The position numbers were made by a program, and so were the translations under genes. Under the pieces are notes generated by a model. The model ran no database searches and was not told the DNA's origin. It saw only the letters and a list, made by a program, of their open reading frames with translations. From Chloroflexota bacterium (GTDB lineage Bacteria; Chloroflexota; Dehalococcoidia; Lucifugimonadales; UBA3495), in the NCBI GenBank assembly GCA_009840135.1, contig VXOH01000071.1, positions 48,545 through 81,361 of the forward strand: a stretch of 32,817 bases of DNA, given 5' to 3'. Positions 1-6,686 of the stretch are shown here, in pieces; the stretch's first letter is position 1, and each line of letters starts with the position of its first letter.

Positions 1-113
1 ACCGGGAATGGCGGGCCTGGTATAACCGCATGACTGATGCCAGGCTGAGGGGAGAGCAGTTCGATGAACCCCCACCTGCTTCCAGCCTCGATGATGAGCG
101 GTCCAGCGCCTGA
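1..113 (+). CDS. 3' end of an unidentified gene (partial)
   Basis: The window opens inside a plus-strand reading frame. Reading from base 3 gives 36 residues (REWRAWYNRM... ending DDERSSA) before a TGA at 111-113. The Trp-rich start and charged, Pro/Ser-rich tail look like the C-terminus of a real protein, but too little is present to name a family. Its stop abuts the stop of queA on the other strand, so the two genes converge with no gap. The frame could still be chance because it is short. Confidence 0.45.
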   Translation, partial: REWRAWYNRMTDARLRGEQFDEPPPASSLDDERSSA

Positions 114-1214
114 TCACCGGATCAGCATGGCGTCCCCGAAACTGTAGAACCGGTACTTCTGCTCAATAGCTTCCTGGTAGGCCGCCAGGATGTTTTCCTG
201 CCCCGCAAATGCAGATACCAGCATTACCAGTGTGGAACGGGGCAGGTGGAAATTGGTAATCATCCCGTCCACCAACCGGAACTGGTGCCCCGGCAGGATG
301 AACAAATCCGCCTGACCACTGGCCGCCCGAATTGCTTCACTTTCTTCCATTCCCGCCTTGTCCCTGTCCCTGCCCACCTGCTCCAGTGTCCTCACCGAAG
401 TTGTGCCCACCGCGATTACGGGTCGGCCGTCAACGCGGGCTCTTGTGAGAACCACTGCCGTTTCCTCCGGCAGTTCATAGTACTCGGTATGGATGGCGTG
501 TTCCTGCGGGTCATCCTCAGTAACGGGACGGAAGGTATCCAGCCCCACATGCAGGGTCACATAAGCGGTCTGTATCCCCTTGGCCACCAAAGATTTCAGC
601 AGTTCGGGCGTAAAATGCAGCCCCGCCGTGGGGGCGGCCGCGCTGCCCTGCCTGTCTGAGTAAACCGTCTGGTAGCGTTCGGGGTTGGTCAGGCGCTCGT
701 GGATATAAGGAGGCAGGGGCATCTCCCCCAGGCGTTCGACTCCCGACTCTGGGGAAAGACGAACACGACGCACGCCCCCGTCTCCGACAGACAGTACTTC
801 TGCTTCCGCCACATTCGATTCGTCCATCGCCGTCGAGGAGGGAACCGTTGGCCTTATTCCGGTGACCGAAGATTCCGCCGGTTCCAGCCTCACTACCGAA
901 CCCTTGCGCAGGCTTCGTCCCGGCTTGCCCAGGGCCTGCCATACGCCCGGCTCCTCCCTTCGCAACAGCAACAACTCTACCCTGCCGCCGGTGTCCTTGC
1001 GCCGGCCGTAGAGACGGGCCGGTATGACTCGGCTGCGGTTAAGCACCAGGACGGCCCCCGCCGGCAGAAGCTCCAGGATGTCGGAGAACTGCTGGTGCGT
1101 GACACCGCCGGAAGCCCGGTCCAGCACCAGCAGGCGGGAAGCGTCGCGGGGCTCCAAAGGAGTCTGGGCGATCAACTCCGGTGGCAGGTGGTAGTCAAAG
1201 TCCTCAGTACGCAT
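114..1214 (-). CDS. queA: S-adenosylmethionine:tRNA ribosyltransferase-isomerase QueA
   Basis: QueA transfers and isomerises the ribosyl group of SAM onto preQ1 in the tRNA wobble position, giving epoxyqueuosine. The 366-residue protein has the family N-terminus (DFDYHLPPELIAQTPLEPRD), the internal PTAGLHFT block, the GTTSVRTLE block and the C-terminal TNFHLPRSTLVMLVSAFAG segment. Length is slightly above the usual 340-360 because of a variable insert around residues 115-140. The ATG at 1214 fits the family start, although no strong ribosome-binding site is visible. Other queuosine genes are not in the window. The identification is secure. Confidence 0.97.
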   Translation of the reverse strand: MRTEDFDYHLPPELIAQTPLEPRDASRLLVLDRASGGVTHQQFSDILELLPAGAVLVLNRSRVIPARLYGRRKDTGGRVELLLLRREEPGVWQALGKPGRSLRKGSVVRLEPAESSVTGIRPTVPSSTAMDESNVAEAEVLSVGDGGVRRVRLSPESGVERLGEMPLPPYIHERLTNPERYQTVYSDRQGSAAAPTAGLHFTPELLKSLVAKGIQTAYVTLHVGLDTFRPVTEDDPQEHAIHTEYYELPEETAVVLTRARVDGRPVIAVGTTSVRTLEQVGRDRDKAGMEESEAIRAASGQADLFILPGHQFRLVDGMITNFHLPRSTLVMLVSAFAGQENILAAYQEAIEQKYRFYSFGDAMLIR

Positions 1215-1240
1215 GCCAACTAGGACAAACCGCTAGTGGG

Positions 1241-1654
1241 CTATTCGCCAATCAGGGCCGCCACGGCGCCGGCGGGGTCCTGGATTACGCAGAAGGTTTG
1301 GCCTCCCATCTCGCGGGGGCCGTCAATCACCCGGCCTCCCAGCTCAACGCACTTGCTGGCGCTTTCCGCCACATTCTCAACCACTATGTACACCAGCCAC
1401 TGCGGGGGAACGTTTGCATTGGGACCCCTGGCGTGGCAAATGCCGGCCACTGTCTGGCTGCCGTCGGGCAGGTTGATATTGAAGTCGTTGTAGTCGCCCA
1501 TGTCGTGGTCGGTGTAAGACCAGCCAACAACCTGGCAATAAAAGTCACGGATCTCTGGCGCGTTGGGAACCGTGAGATCATGCCAGGCGATGCTGCCCGG
1601 CGGCGGCATTTGAAACTCCTGGGGTTCATCTTCAGATTGGTGCGTTTCGGTCAT
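1241..1654 (-). CDS. VOC (glyoxalase/bleomycin-resistance fold) family protein
   Basis: A 137-residue single-domain protein with the vicinal oxygen chelate pattern: WHDLTVPN near residues 24-31 with the first potential metal ligand His, FYCQVVGW near 38-45, and the C-terminal QDPAGAVAALIG strand. Small VOC proteins bind a divalent metal and act in diverse isomerase, dioxygenase or resistance reactions; this one cannot be assigned a substrate. It begins with an acidic, disordered-looking stretch of about 20 residues before the fold. It lies upstream of queA on the same strand with a 26-bp gap and may be co-transcribed with it. Confidence 0.85.
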   Translation of the reverse strand: MTETHQSEDEPQEFQMPPPGSIAWHDLTVPNAPEIRDFYCQVVGWSYTDHDMGDYNDFNINLPDGSQTVAGICHARGPNANVPPQWLVYIVVENVAESASKCVELGGRVIDGPREMGGQTFCVIQDPAGAVAALIGE

Positions 1655-1746
1655 TGTTGATAATCCCGTTCGGCAAGAATATTGATGGTCCGGAAAGAAG
1701 GCCTTGATGGTTGTTCTTACGATTGTAAGCCACGTTTCAACGGAGG

Positions 1747-2634
1747 CTATCGCCCGTGAATGCTGATGCGCGCGGCAGTCAGGGTATTCACCATCAGCAT
1801 CGCGATGGTCATGGGCCCGACTCCGCCAGGCACCGGCGTAATAGCCTCGGCCCTGGCGGATACTGTTTCAAAGTCCACGTCGCCCTCCAGCCGGTAGCCC
1901 CTGCGGCGGCTGGGGTCGTCCACCCGGTTCACCCCCACGTCAATCACGACCACCCCGTCTTTAACCATGTCCTCGGTGATGGCCCGGGGCTGGCCAATGG
2001 CCGCCACCAGTATATCCGCCTGCCTGGTGATGTCCGAGAGGTTGGCGGTTCGGGTATGCGTTACGGTGACGGTGGCGTTGGAGCCCTCCCGCCGCTGCAG
2101 CAACAGGGTGGCGAGAGGTTTGCCGACGATGTTGCTCCGGCCGCAAACCACCACGTGCCTGCCGGCCGGATCATAGCCATTACGCAGCAGAATCTGCTGG
2201 ATGCCTGCGGGCGTTGCCGGAATAAAGTCGGGCACTCCCTGCAGCAGCTTGCCCAGGTTGAAGGGATGCAGGCCGTCCACGTCCTTGGCGGGGTTCAGGG
2301 CTTCTATGATTACCGTTTCCTCAATCTGGGGCGGCAGAGGCAACTGCACCAGTATGCCGTGGAATCGAGGGTCACTGTTGAGGCTCGCCACCAGTTCCAG
2401 GAGTTCCGTCTCGGTAGTCTCTTCGGCCAGGTGAAAAATCTCGCTGAACATGCCCGCTTCATCGCAGGCCCGGCCCTTGTTTCGCACATATATGGCAGAG
2501 GCGGGGTCGCCGCCCACCAGCACCGCTGCCAGGCCGGGCGTAACACCGTGCTTTTCCTGCATTTCCAGCACGCCGGCGGCTACCTCGGACCGGACTTCCT
2601 GCCCCAGCGCGGCGCCGTCCAGAATCTTGGCCAT
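1747..2634 (-). CDS. folD: Bifunctional methylenetetrahydrofolate dehydrogenase/cyclohydrolase FolD
   Basis: FolD interconverts 5,10-methylene-, methenyl- and 10-formyl-tetrahydrofolate in the cytosol and supplies one-carbon units. The 295-residue sequence carries the full set of family motifs: YVRNKGRACDEAG with the catalytic Lys near residue 54, ILVQLPLP, DVDGLHPFNLG, PATPAGIQ, the nucleotide-binding GRSNIVGKPLA, and the C-terminal PVPGGVGPMTIAMLM. Length is normal. The ATG at 2634 follows a plausible promoter at 2665-2693. Confidence 0.97.
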   Translation of the reverse strand: MAKILDGAALGQEVRSEVAAGVLEMQEKHGVTPGLAAVLVGGDPASAIYVRNKGRACDEAGMFSEIFHLAEETTETELLELVASLNSDPRFHGILVQLPLPPQIEETVIIEALNPAKDVDGLHPFNLGKLLQGVPDFIPATPAGIQQILLRNGYDPAGRHVVVCGRSNIVGKPLATLLLQRREGSNATVTVTHTRTANLSDITRQADILVAAIGQPRAITEDMVKDGVVVIDVGVNRVDDPSRRRGYRLEGDVDFETVSARAEAITPVPGGVGPMTIAMLMVNTLTAARISIHGR

Positions 2635-2664
2635 GCTCCCTGCTCCAGTTCGGAAATCGTAAAA

Positions 2665-2693
2665 ATTCTATCATGGGGCCGAATGGGCCTCAA
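2665..2693 (-). promoter_or_regulatory. Probable sigma-70 promoter of folD
   Basis: Read on the minus strand, TTGAGG (2693-2688) is followed after exactly 17 bases by TAGAAT (2670-2665), good matches to -35 and -10 boxes. Transcription would start near 2658 and give a leader of about 25 bases before the folD ATG. Confidence 0.5.
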
Positions 2694-2770
2694 TGAATCC
2701 CCAATTCCAGCCAAGGTATTTGGTTTGTTTGAAGACAACCGTCATGAACCGATGATTGATTACCTCCCTC

Positions 2771-2878
2771 AAGATCCGCTGTTTGAGGACGGCCTTCAAG
2801 ATCCGCTGATTGAGTACCTCCCTCAAGATCCGCTGTTTGAAGGCGGCCCTCAGGATCCGCTCATGGTGAGCTTGTCGA
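2771..2878. repeat. 27-bp tandem repeat, four units
   Basis: The core AAGATCCGCT recurs at 2771, 2798, 2825 and, as AGGATCCGCT, at 2852, so the period is exactly 27 bp (nine codons). Spacer parts alternate between a CTGTTTGA-type and a CTGATTGA-type version, suggesting growth by duplication of a 54-bp pair. The 390-bp gap between folD and the next gene (2635-3024) holds this array, a shared palindromic half-repeat and the folD promoter, but no gene I can support. Confidence 0.85.
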
Positions 2879-2886
2879 ACCATGCC
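2861..2886. repeat. Dispersed intergenic repeat half (GTGAGCTTGTCGAACCATG type)
   Basis: The segment around GTGAGCTTGTCGAACCATG follows directly from the last 27-bp unit. The same sequence type, as a two-armed inverted repeat, occurs at 23351-23408. I recognise it as a palindromic element common between genes in many bacterial genomes. Here only one arm is evident. Confidence 0.6.
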
Positions 2887-3024
2887 CCGCTGTCGAGAGT
2901 ATCTTTCCACAATCTGCCCAGGACGGATGGAGGGCAGGCCCATACCTGCTTTGAGCCATCCCTTCTCAATTTTGGGCGTCATAAACAGGGCGGACTTTCC
3001 TGTTAGTCCCGCTCGTGGGAAGCT

Positions 3025-3480
3025 CTATTCCTGCGGGACTCGGGGCAGCCCGGGCCGGAAGCTGAATACGACGGCTGCAACGGTCAATGCCAGGGCTGAT
3101 GGAACGAAGAGGGCGCCGAACGACAGTGAGGCCAGGAGGCAAAACGCCAGCAGTAAAACTGTAATCACCCAAATGACGAACGTATTTCCCATCCCTCTGG
3201 CCCTCCAGGACAAAAGGATTATGAGCGCCAGCCCCGTCAGCGCAATGGGAACAAGCATAGAGGCCAAAGCCCCGAACCCGTTGACCTCCACGAAGGACGC
3301 AGAGTACTGGACTACTTCACTCTGCGCCGTGCCCACCGGATTGCCAACCTCATCAACCTGGACCGGCGTGGTCGAAACGCCCTGATAGGCGTAGGGCCAA
3401 AGCGCCAGCAACAGAAAAGCAACCCAGGCCAGAACATGGGCAACGGTGGCCGATGCAACGGCAGCGCGGCTGAGTTTCAT
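3025..3480 (-). CDS. Small integral membrane protein of unknown function
   Basis: A 151-residue protein starting MKLSRAAVAS. The ATG at 3480 was chosen because GGAGGG lies 7-8 bases upstream; the frame could extend to a TTG at 3519 but without support. There are four hydrophobic segments: about residues 7-30, 68-92 (ASMLVPIALTGLALIILL), 98-115 (TFVIWVITVLLLAFCLLA) and 118-138 (FGALFVPSALALTVAAVVF). The region between the first two is a polar loop of about 35 residues. I do not recognise the family. It is divergent from the BtuF-like gene across about 70 bp that may hold promoters for both. Confidence 0.7.
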   Translation of the reverse strand: MKLSRAAVASATVAHVLAWVAFLLLALWPYAYQGVSTTPVQVDEVGNPVGTAQSEVVQYSASFVEVNGFGALASMLVPIALTGLALIILLSWRARGMGNTFVIWVITVLLLAFCLLASLSFGALFVPSALALTVAAVVFSFRPGLPRVPQE

Positions 3481-3551
3481 GGCACGGCTCCCTCCATCAA
3501 TAAATCGGGTTATACTCAATACAGTCTAAGCCCACTCGCGAGTAGCCGCAC

Positions 3552-4472
3552 ATGCGAATCTGTTCCTTATTGCCCAGCGCCACCGAGATCGTCTATGCCC
3601 TGGGTTTGGGTGACCAACTGGTGGGAGTGTCCCACACCTGCGACTACCCCGCCGATGCCCGCTCCAGGCCGGTAGTCAGCCGCAGCGTCCGCAGCGTATC
3701 CCATTTGGGCAGCCAGGAAATTGACGCCATCATCCGGCAGGCCCGGGAGACTAACAATCCCGTCCACTGGATTGATGGGGATCTGCTGCGGGAACTGCGC
3801 CCCGACCTCATAATTACCCAGGAAATATGCGAGGTCTGCGCCATAGACCAAGGCTCCGTGTACGCCACCTCGGCCCGGTTCCTGGACTACGAACCGGAGA
3901 TTGTGGTCACTCGGCCAGTGGGGCTGGAGGAGATTTACCGGAACATCCACCTCATCGCCGCTGCCGCCAGTGTGCCTGAACGGGCCGACACGCTGGTGGC
4001 CGAGCTACGGCAGCGGGCTAAGCGAGTGACCGACGGTATAGGACCGGTAGAGGCACGCCCCAGGGTCTTTTGCATAGACTGGCTGGAACCCCTGCGCAAC
4101 ACCGGTCAGTGGACTCCCGAGTTGGTGGAGCTCGCCGGGGGAGAGGAGGGGCTGGCCGAGAAATGGGGCAAGTCCCGGGAAATCGGCTGGGACGAGGTGC
4201 TGGCTTACCAGCCGGACTACTTGATGGTAATGCCCTGCGCCTTCGACATGGTCCGCACCGAGGCGGAGACACGGGAGCGGTTGTACTCCCATCCGGCCTG
4301 GGCATCGCTGAGGGCGGTTCAGGAAGGGCAGGTGTACCTGTTTGACGGCCTGATTCCCAGCCGCCACGGCCCGCGGGTTATTGATGTTCTGGAAGGTCTG
4401 GCTGAGGCCATGCGCCCGGACAAGTTCAATGGGTTGGCCAGGCCAGGTATATTCCGAAGGGCTGATTTGTAG
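3552..4472 (+). CDS. BtuF-like (PF01497-type) cobalamin/metal-chelate binding protein without signal peptide
   Basis: This 306-residue protein has the periplasmic-binding-protein fold of BtuF/FecB-type proteins: RICSLLPSATEIVYALGLGDQLVGVSHTCDYP at the N-terminus (first half only of the ligand site), LRPDLIITQEICEVCA, and GQVYLFDG near the C-terminus. Members bind cobalamin or iron chelates for ABC importers. It starts directly at the first beta strand, with no signal peptide or lipobox, and no permease or ATPase gene is adjacent. A cytosolic role in corrinoid handling, or a missed export signal, are both possible. The ATG at 3552 fits the family start. Ligand assignment is uncertain. Confidence 0.85.
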   Translation: MRICSLLPSATEIVYALGLGDQLVGVSHTCDYPADARSRPVVSRSVRSVSHLGSQEIDAIIRQARETNNPVHWIDGDLLRELRPDLIITQEICEVCAIDQGSVYATSARFLDYEPEIVVTRPVGLEEIYRNIHLIAAAASVPERADTLVAELRQRAKRVTDGIGPVEARPRVFCIDWLEPLRNTGQWTPELVELAGGEEGLAEKWGKSREIGWDEVLAYQPDYLMVMPCAFDMVRTEAETRERLYSHPAWASLRAVQEGQVYLFDGLIPSRHGPRVIDVLEGLAEAMRPDKFNGLARPGIFRRADL

Positions 4473-4569
4473 GACAATTTACTCGGGAATGGGCTCAAAT
4501 AACCACTGATGTCTCAGCAAGAATTGGTGACAATCAGTGGATACTCGTGGACACATGAAGGGGAGACCG

Positions 4570-4881
4570 ATGCTGTTTTTCATAGAATTGCGCCACGCGC
4601 CGGAACGTTGCCCGGGGGTAGCCCCTGAAATTCGGAACCGGTTGCTGCGCATGGCCCAGACCCGGGACCAGGTGCTGGACTCGCACGGCTGCAAGTGGAT
4701 TGGCGGCTGGGTAAGTCCCACGCCCCACCTGACCTTCATTACCCTGGACGCTCCCGGAGCCCACGCCGTGGATTCGGCGGTTAGAGACCTGGGCCTGGCC
4801 GTCTGGAATTCGACCACCATTCATCCCGTGGTGGACTTCGACGACGCGGTTACAGCCCTGGCCAATCAGCCCCAGAACTGA
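4570..4881 (+). CDS. Small DUF3303-like protein
   Basis: A 103-residue protein beginning MLFFIELRHAPERC. I chose the ATG at 4570 because AAGGGGAGA lies just upstream; the frame extends to a GTG at 4537. The pattern of a short beta strand, a helix with Arg/Met residues, IGGWVSPTPHLTFITLDAP, and a final strand-helix ending in DFDDAVTAL resembles the DUF3303 ferredoxin-like fold, whose function is unknown. It sits 97 bp after the BtuF-like gene on the same strand. The family call is from pattern memory and is moderate. Confidence 0.65.
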   Translation: MLFFIELRHAPERCPGVAPEIRNRLLRMAQTRDQVLDSHGCKWIGGWVSPTPHLTFITLDAPGAHAVDSAVRDLGLAVWNSTTIHPVVDFDDAVTALANQPQN

Positions 4882-4979
4882 TCCTCACCGCCGATCTTCA
4901 GGGACAATTCCCGGAACCGGCCCCCGGAACTGATAAGGTCGCCCCATGTTACGGCGGCAGCGCGGAAACGCGGAGTGCA

Positions 4980-5096
4980 TTTAGAAACAATCTCAAATGT
5001 CCCCTCTCCCTCTGGGAGAGGGTTAGGGTGAGGGTCACCAGGTAGGATGGAGGCCCATTGGGACAGGCAGCACCGATTTTGAGATAGTTTCTTAGT
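4980..5096. mobile_element. MITE-like element with terminal inverted repeats, copy 1
   Basis: About 115 bp with imperfect terminal arms: left TTAGAAACAATCTCAAAT (4981-4998) and right ATTTTGAGATAGTTTCTTAG (5076-5095), which match as inverted repeats at about 15 of 19 positions. Inside, CCCCTCTCCC...GGGAGAGGGTTAGGGTGAGGG (5001-5034) forms a strong hairpin. The same core occurs at 21847-21886 and 32706-32741. There is no open reading frame. It lies between convergent genes, a typical site for non-autonomous elements. Confidence 0.6.
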
Positions 5097-5122
5097 GGAA
5101 ACCCCGCCGGGTTTCAGAGTCT

Positions 5123-5455
5123 CTACTTCCTCTCGGGGATCGAAGCGAACAGGTGGCCGTTGCGGGCCGAAACTTCGAAGGTGTACATCTGGGCTATTGG
5201 GCCGTTGATGCAGTTCCCCGTGTAGTACTCGAACCGCCACCCGTGGGAGGGGCACATGAAGCAGGTATCCTCCAGGTAAACGGTTCCCCAGCTGTGGGGG
5301 CAAAGTGACGACAATAGCCTTAGCACCCCGTCCTTGCCCTTGGCCAGGTAGAAGTCGTCCCCTTCTACCTCTACCTCAGAGGGAAACTTGGTAAATGAGT
5401 CTGCCGGCCCCAGGTCAACTTCCTTCAGGCCCTTTGAAAAGTCCGGGTACACCAT
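5123..5455 (-). CDS. Rieske [2Fe-2S] protein
   Basis: A 110-residue protein that is essentially one Rieske domain. The cluster ligands are visible as C52-P-H54 and C68-P-S-H71 followed by GW, the two-Cys two-His arrangement that binds a [2Fe-2S] cluster. There is no membrane anchor or signal, so it resembles soluble Rieske ferredoxins that pass electrons to oxygenases, although no oxygenase gene is adjacent. The ATG at 5455 was chosen because AAAGGGGA lies about 6 bases upstream; the frame continues to 5518 without a better start. The next gene on this strand is a carboxymuconolactone-decarboxylase-like protein 124 bp upstream. Its cluster would be supplied by a system such as the SUF operon at the other end of the window. 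Confidence 0.9.
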   Translation of the reverse strand: MVYPDFSKGLKEVDLGPADSFTKFPSEVEVEGDDFYLAKGKDGVLRLLSSLCPHSWGTVYLEDTCFMCPSHGWRFEYYTGNCINGPIAQMYTFEVSARNGHLFASIPERK

Positions 5456-5565
5456 CGTGGTCCCCTTTGCACTGTTAAGATTGGTGGGAGTATAGCGGGA
5501 AAGGCCACGGGCGGGCAAACGGAGCCCCGCCCTGGAATTGATAACCTTGACACGCCGCTTCGATC

Positions 5566-5595
5566 TATACCCGTTTCGGCTATACCCGTTTCGGC
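5566..5595. repeat. Direct 15-bp duplication at a gene end
   Basis: TATACCCGTTTCGGC occurs twice back to back (5566-5580, 5581-5595). The stop codon of the neighbouring minus-strand gene lies on the junction, so the last codons of that gene are copied just after its stop. Confidence 0.9.
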
Positions 5596-6134
5596 AAAAC
5601 TGGGGCGCCTTCGGGCGGCCGCATGTCCATGCCGAGCAGGGTGCAGCTGATGAACGAATAGTAACCCATCAGCGCCCCTAAAACGATGGTATTAGCCTCG
5701 CCAAATTGCGCCAGGGCCGCGTCAAAGGTCTCCTGGGAGACCTGGTGGTCGTCCATCAATTCCCGTCCGTAGCGCACGATTGTCGCCTCTTCTTTGGTGA
5801 GACCCTCCAGGCTGCTCCTGTTGGCGATTATCTCCACCGCCTCGGGCCGAGCCCCCGCCCGCAACGCCGCGGCGGAATGAGAGGCCCATACATAGTCGCA
5901 ATCCCAATGACGGGCGGCGGTAATTATCGCCAGTTCCGTGTCATGATCGGATAGATTGCCACCGAAGCGCAGGGCGTCGCTGAGGGCTGTAGAACAACGG
6001 GCAACTTCCGGCGCGTACAGCATCATCGAATGAGGTCCGTTGATAGCGTTCCTGGACTCTATGATGGCGTCGAAGGCTGGCAAGGCGTCTCCGCTCACCT
6101 GCTCTCGCTTTGTTATAGGCGTCAGTCTTGGCAT
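5580..6134 (-). CDS. Carboxymuconolactone decarboxylase / AhpD-fold family protein
   Basis: The 184-residue protein has the all-helical CMD core: residues around 70-95 read AIITAARHWDCDYVWASHS, matching the family pattern of a conserved Cys-Asp-Tyr, Trp and His. Classical AhpD peroxidases use a CxxC pair; only the first Cys is present, so peroxidase activity of the AhpD type is unlikely. Family members act as decarboxylases, peroxidase-like enzymes or stress proteins. The N-terminal half includes INGPHSMMLYAPEVA, typical of the larger single-Cys subgroup. The ATG at 6134 is preceded by GGAGGT at suitable spacing. Confidence 0.88.
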   Translation of the reverse strand: MPRLTPITKREQVSGDALPAFDAIIESRNAINGPHSMMLYAPEVARCSTALSDALRFGGNLSDHDTELAIITAARHWDCDYVWASHSAAALRAGARPEAVEIIANRSSLEGLTKEEATIVRYGRELMDDHQVSQETFDAALAQFGEANTIVLGALMGYYSFISCTLLGMDMRPPEGAPVLPKRV

Positions 6135-6201
6135 GAATGTACCTCCTGCCGAAAGTCCATGTTTATCGCTAGTATAGCGGCCGGTGCAAATCTCGGCACC
6201 A

Positions 6202-6450
6202 TCACTCTATTTGTTTGTCCACACCTTGAGCTGCAGTAAGGGCCAAATAAACGCTGTCCTGGGAATTGAACCAAGGTCCGTGGGCCGACCGGTAGCCGGC
6301 CGCCACAGCCCGGTCATCAGGGATTTCCGCTAGCGCCTCGTTCTTCCGGCGCGCCAGGGGAAGCTGTAGCCGACCGGCCGCATGCGCAAGCTGCTGACCA
6401 TCCCAACCCCATGCTCAAGCGCGGCACGTCCTGGCAACGCCCGGAAACGA
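6202..6450 (-). pseudogene. Possible remnant of a degraded gene
   Basis: On the minus strand a 72-codon stop-free frame (down to a TGA at 6204-6202) has protein-like composition and GC-rich third positions, including AGYRSAHGPWFNSQDSVYL. It has no in-frame ATG and is cut upstream by a TGA at about 6418. A different frame just upstream reads MGIVSGRCQDVPRLSMGLGW (6450 to about 6391), as if a frameshift separates two pieces of one gene. I recognise no family. The 552-bp gap 6135-6686 otherwise contains only short tandem repeats. Confidence 0.3.
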
Positions 6451-6567
6451 TGCCCATCACCCATTCCCATTGACTTTCAAGACGATTACCTCACACCCTG
6501 GGCATCGCTTTATCAACATAGCGCTGCGTGCCAAGGGTGAGTATTCCCCTCATATTCCGCATTACTC

Positions 6568-6619
6568 GCGTTTCCGTGGTGCGTTTCCGTGGTGCGTTTC
6601 CGTGGTATCTTTTCCGTGA
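6568..6619. repeat. 13-bp tandem repeat
   Basis: GCGTTTCCGTGGT occurs three times without a gap (6568-6580, 6581-6593, 6594-6606), followed by a degenerate fourth unit (ATCTTTTCCGTGA). It lies about 70 bp upstream of the antiporter gene, in its presumed leader or promoter region. Confidence 0.85.
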
Positions 6620-6686
6620 TATCGTTGCCTGTGCCCACTACTGTACCGCCCAAGTCCTACCCTCGACCCGAAGTTACGTGTGACTC

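Noticed and set aside
2771-2878. CRISPR array
   Set aside because: The units are directly tandem with a 27-bp period and no unique spacers; no cas gene is nearby.
2671-2982. Open frame of 103 codons across the 27-bp repeats
   Set aside because: It is open only because a 27-bp unit keeps the frame on both strands. The peptide is repeat-derived and includes the dispersed palindrome, with no ribosome-binding site.
6260-6290. T-arm-like GGTTCAATTCC on the minus strand suggesting a tRNA
   Set aside because: The T stem has a mismatch, the acceptor 3' strand has no partner about 70 bases upstream, and no anticodon arm is seen.
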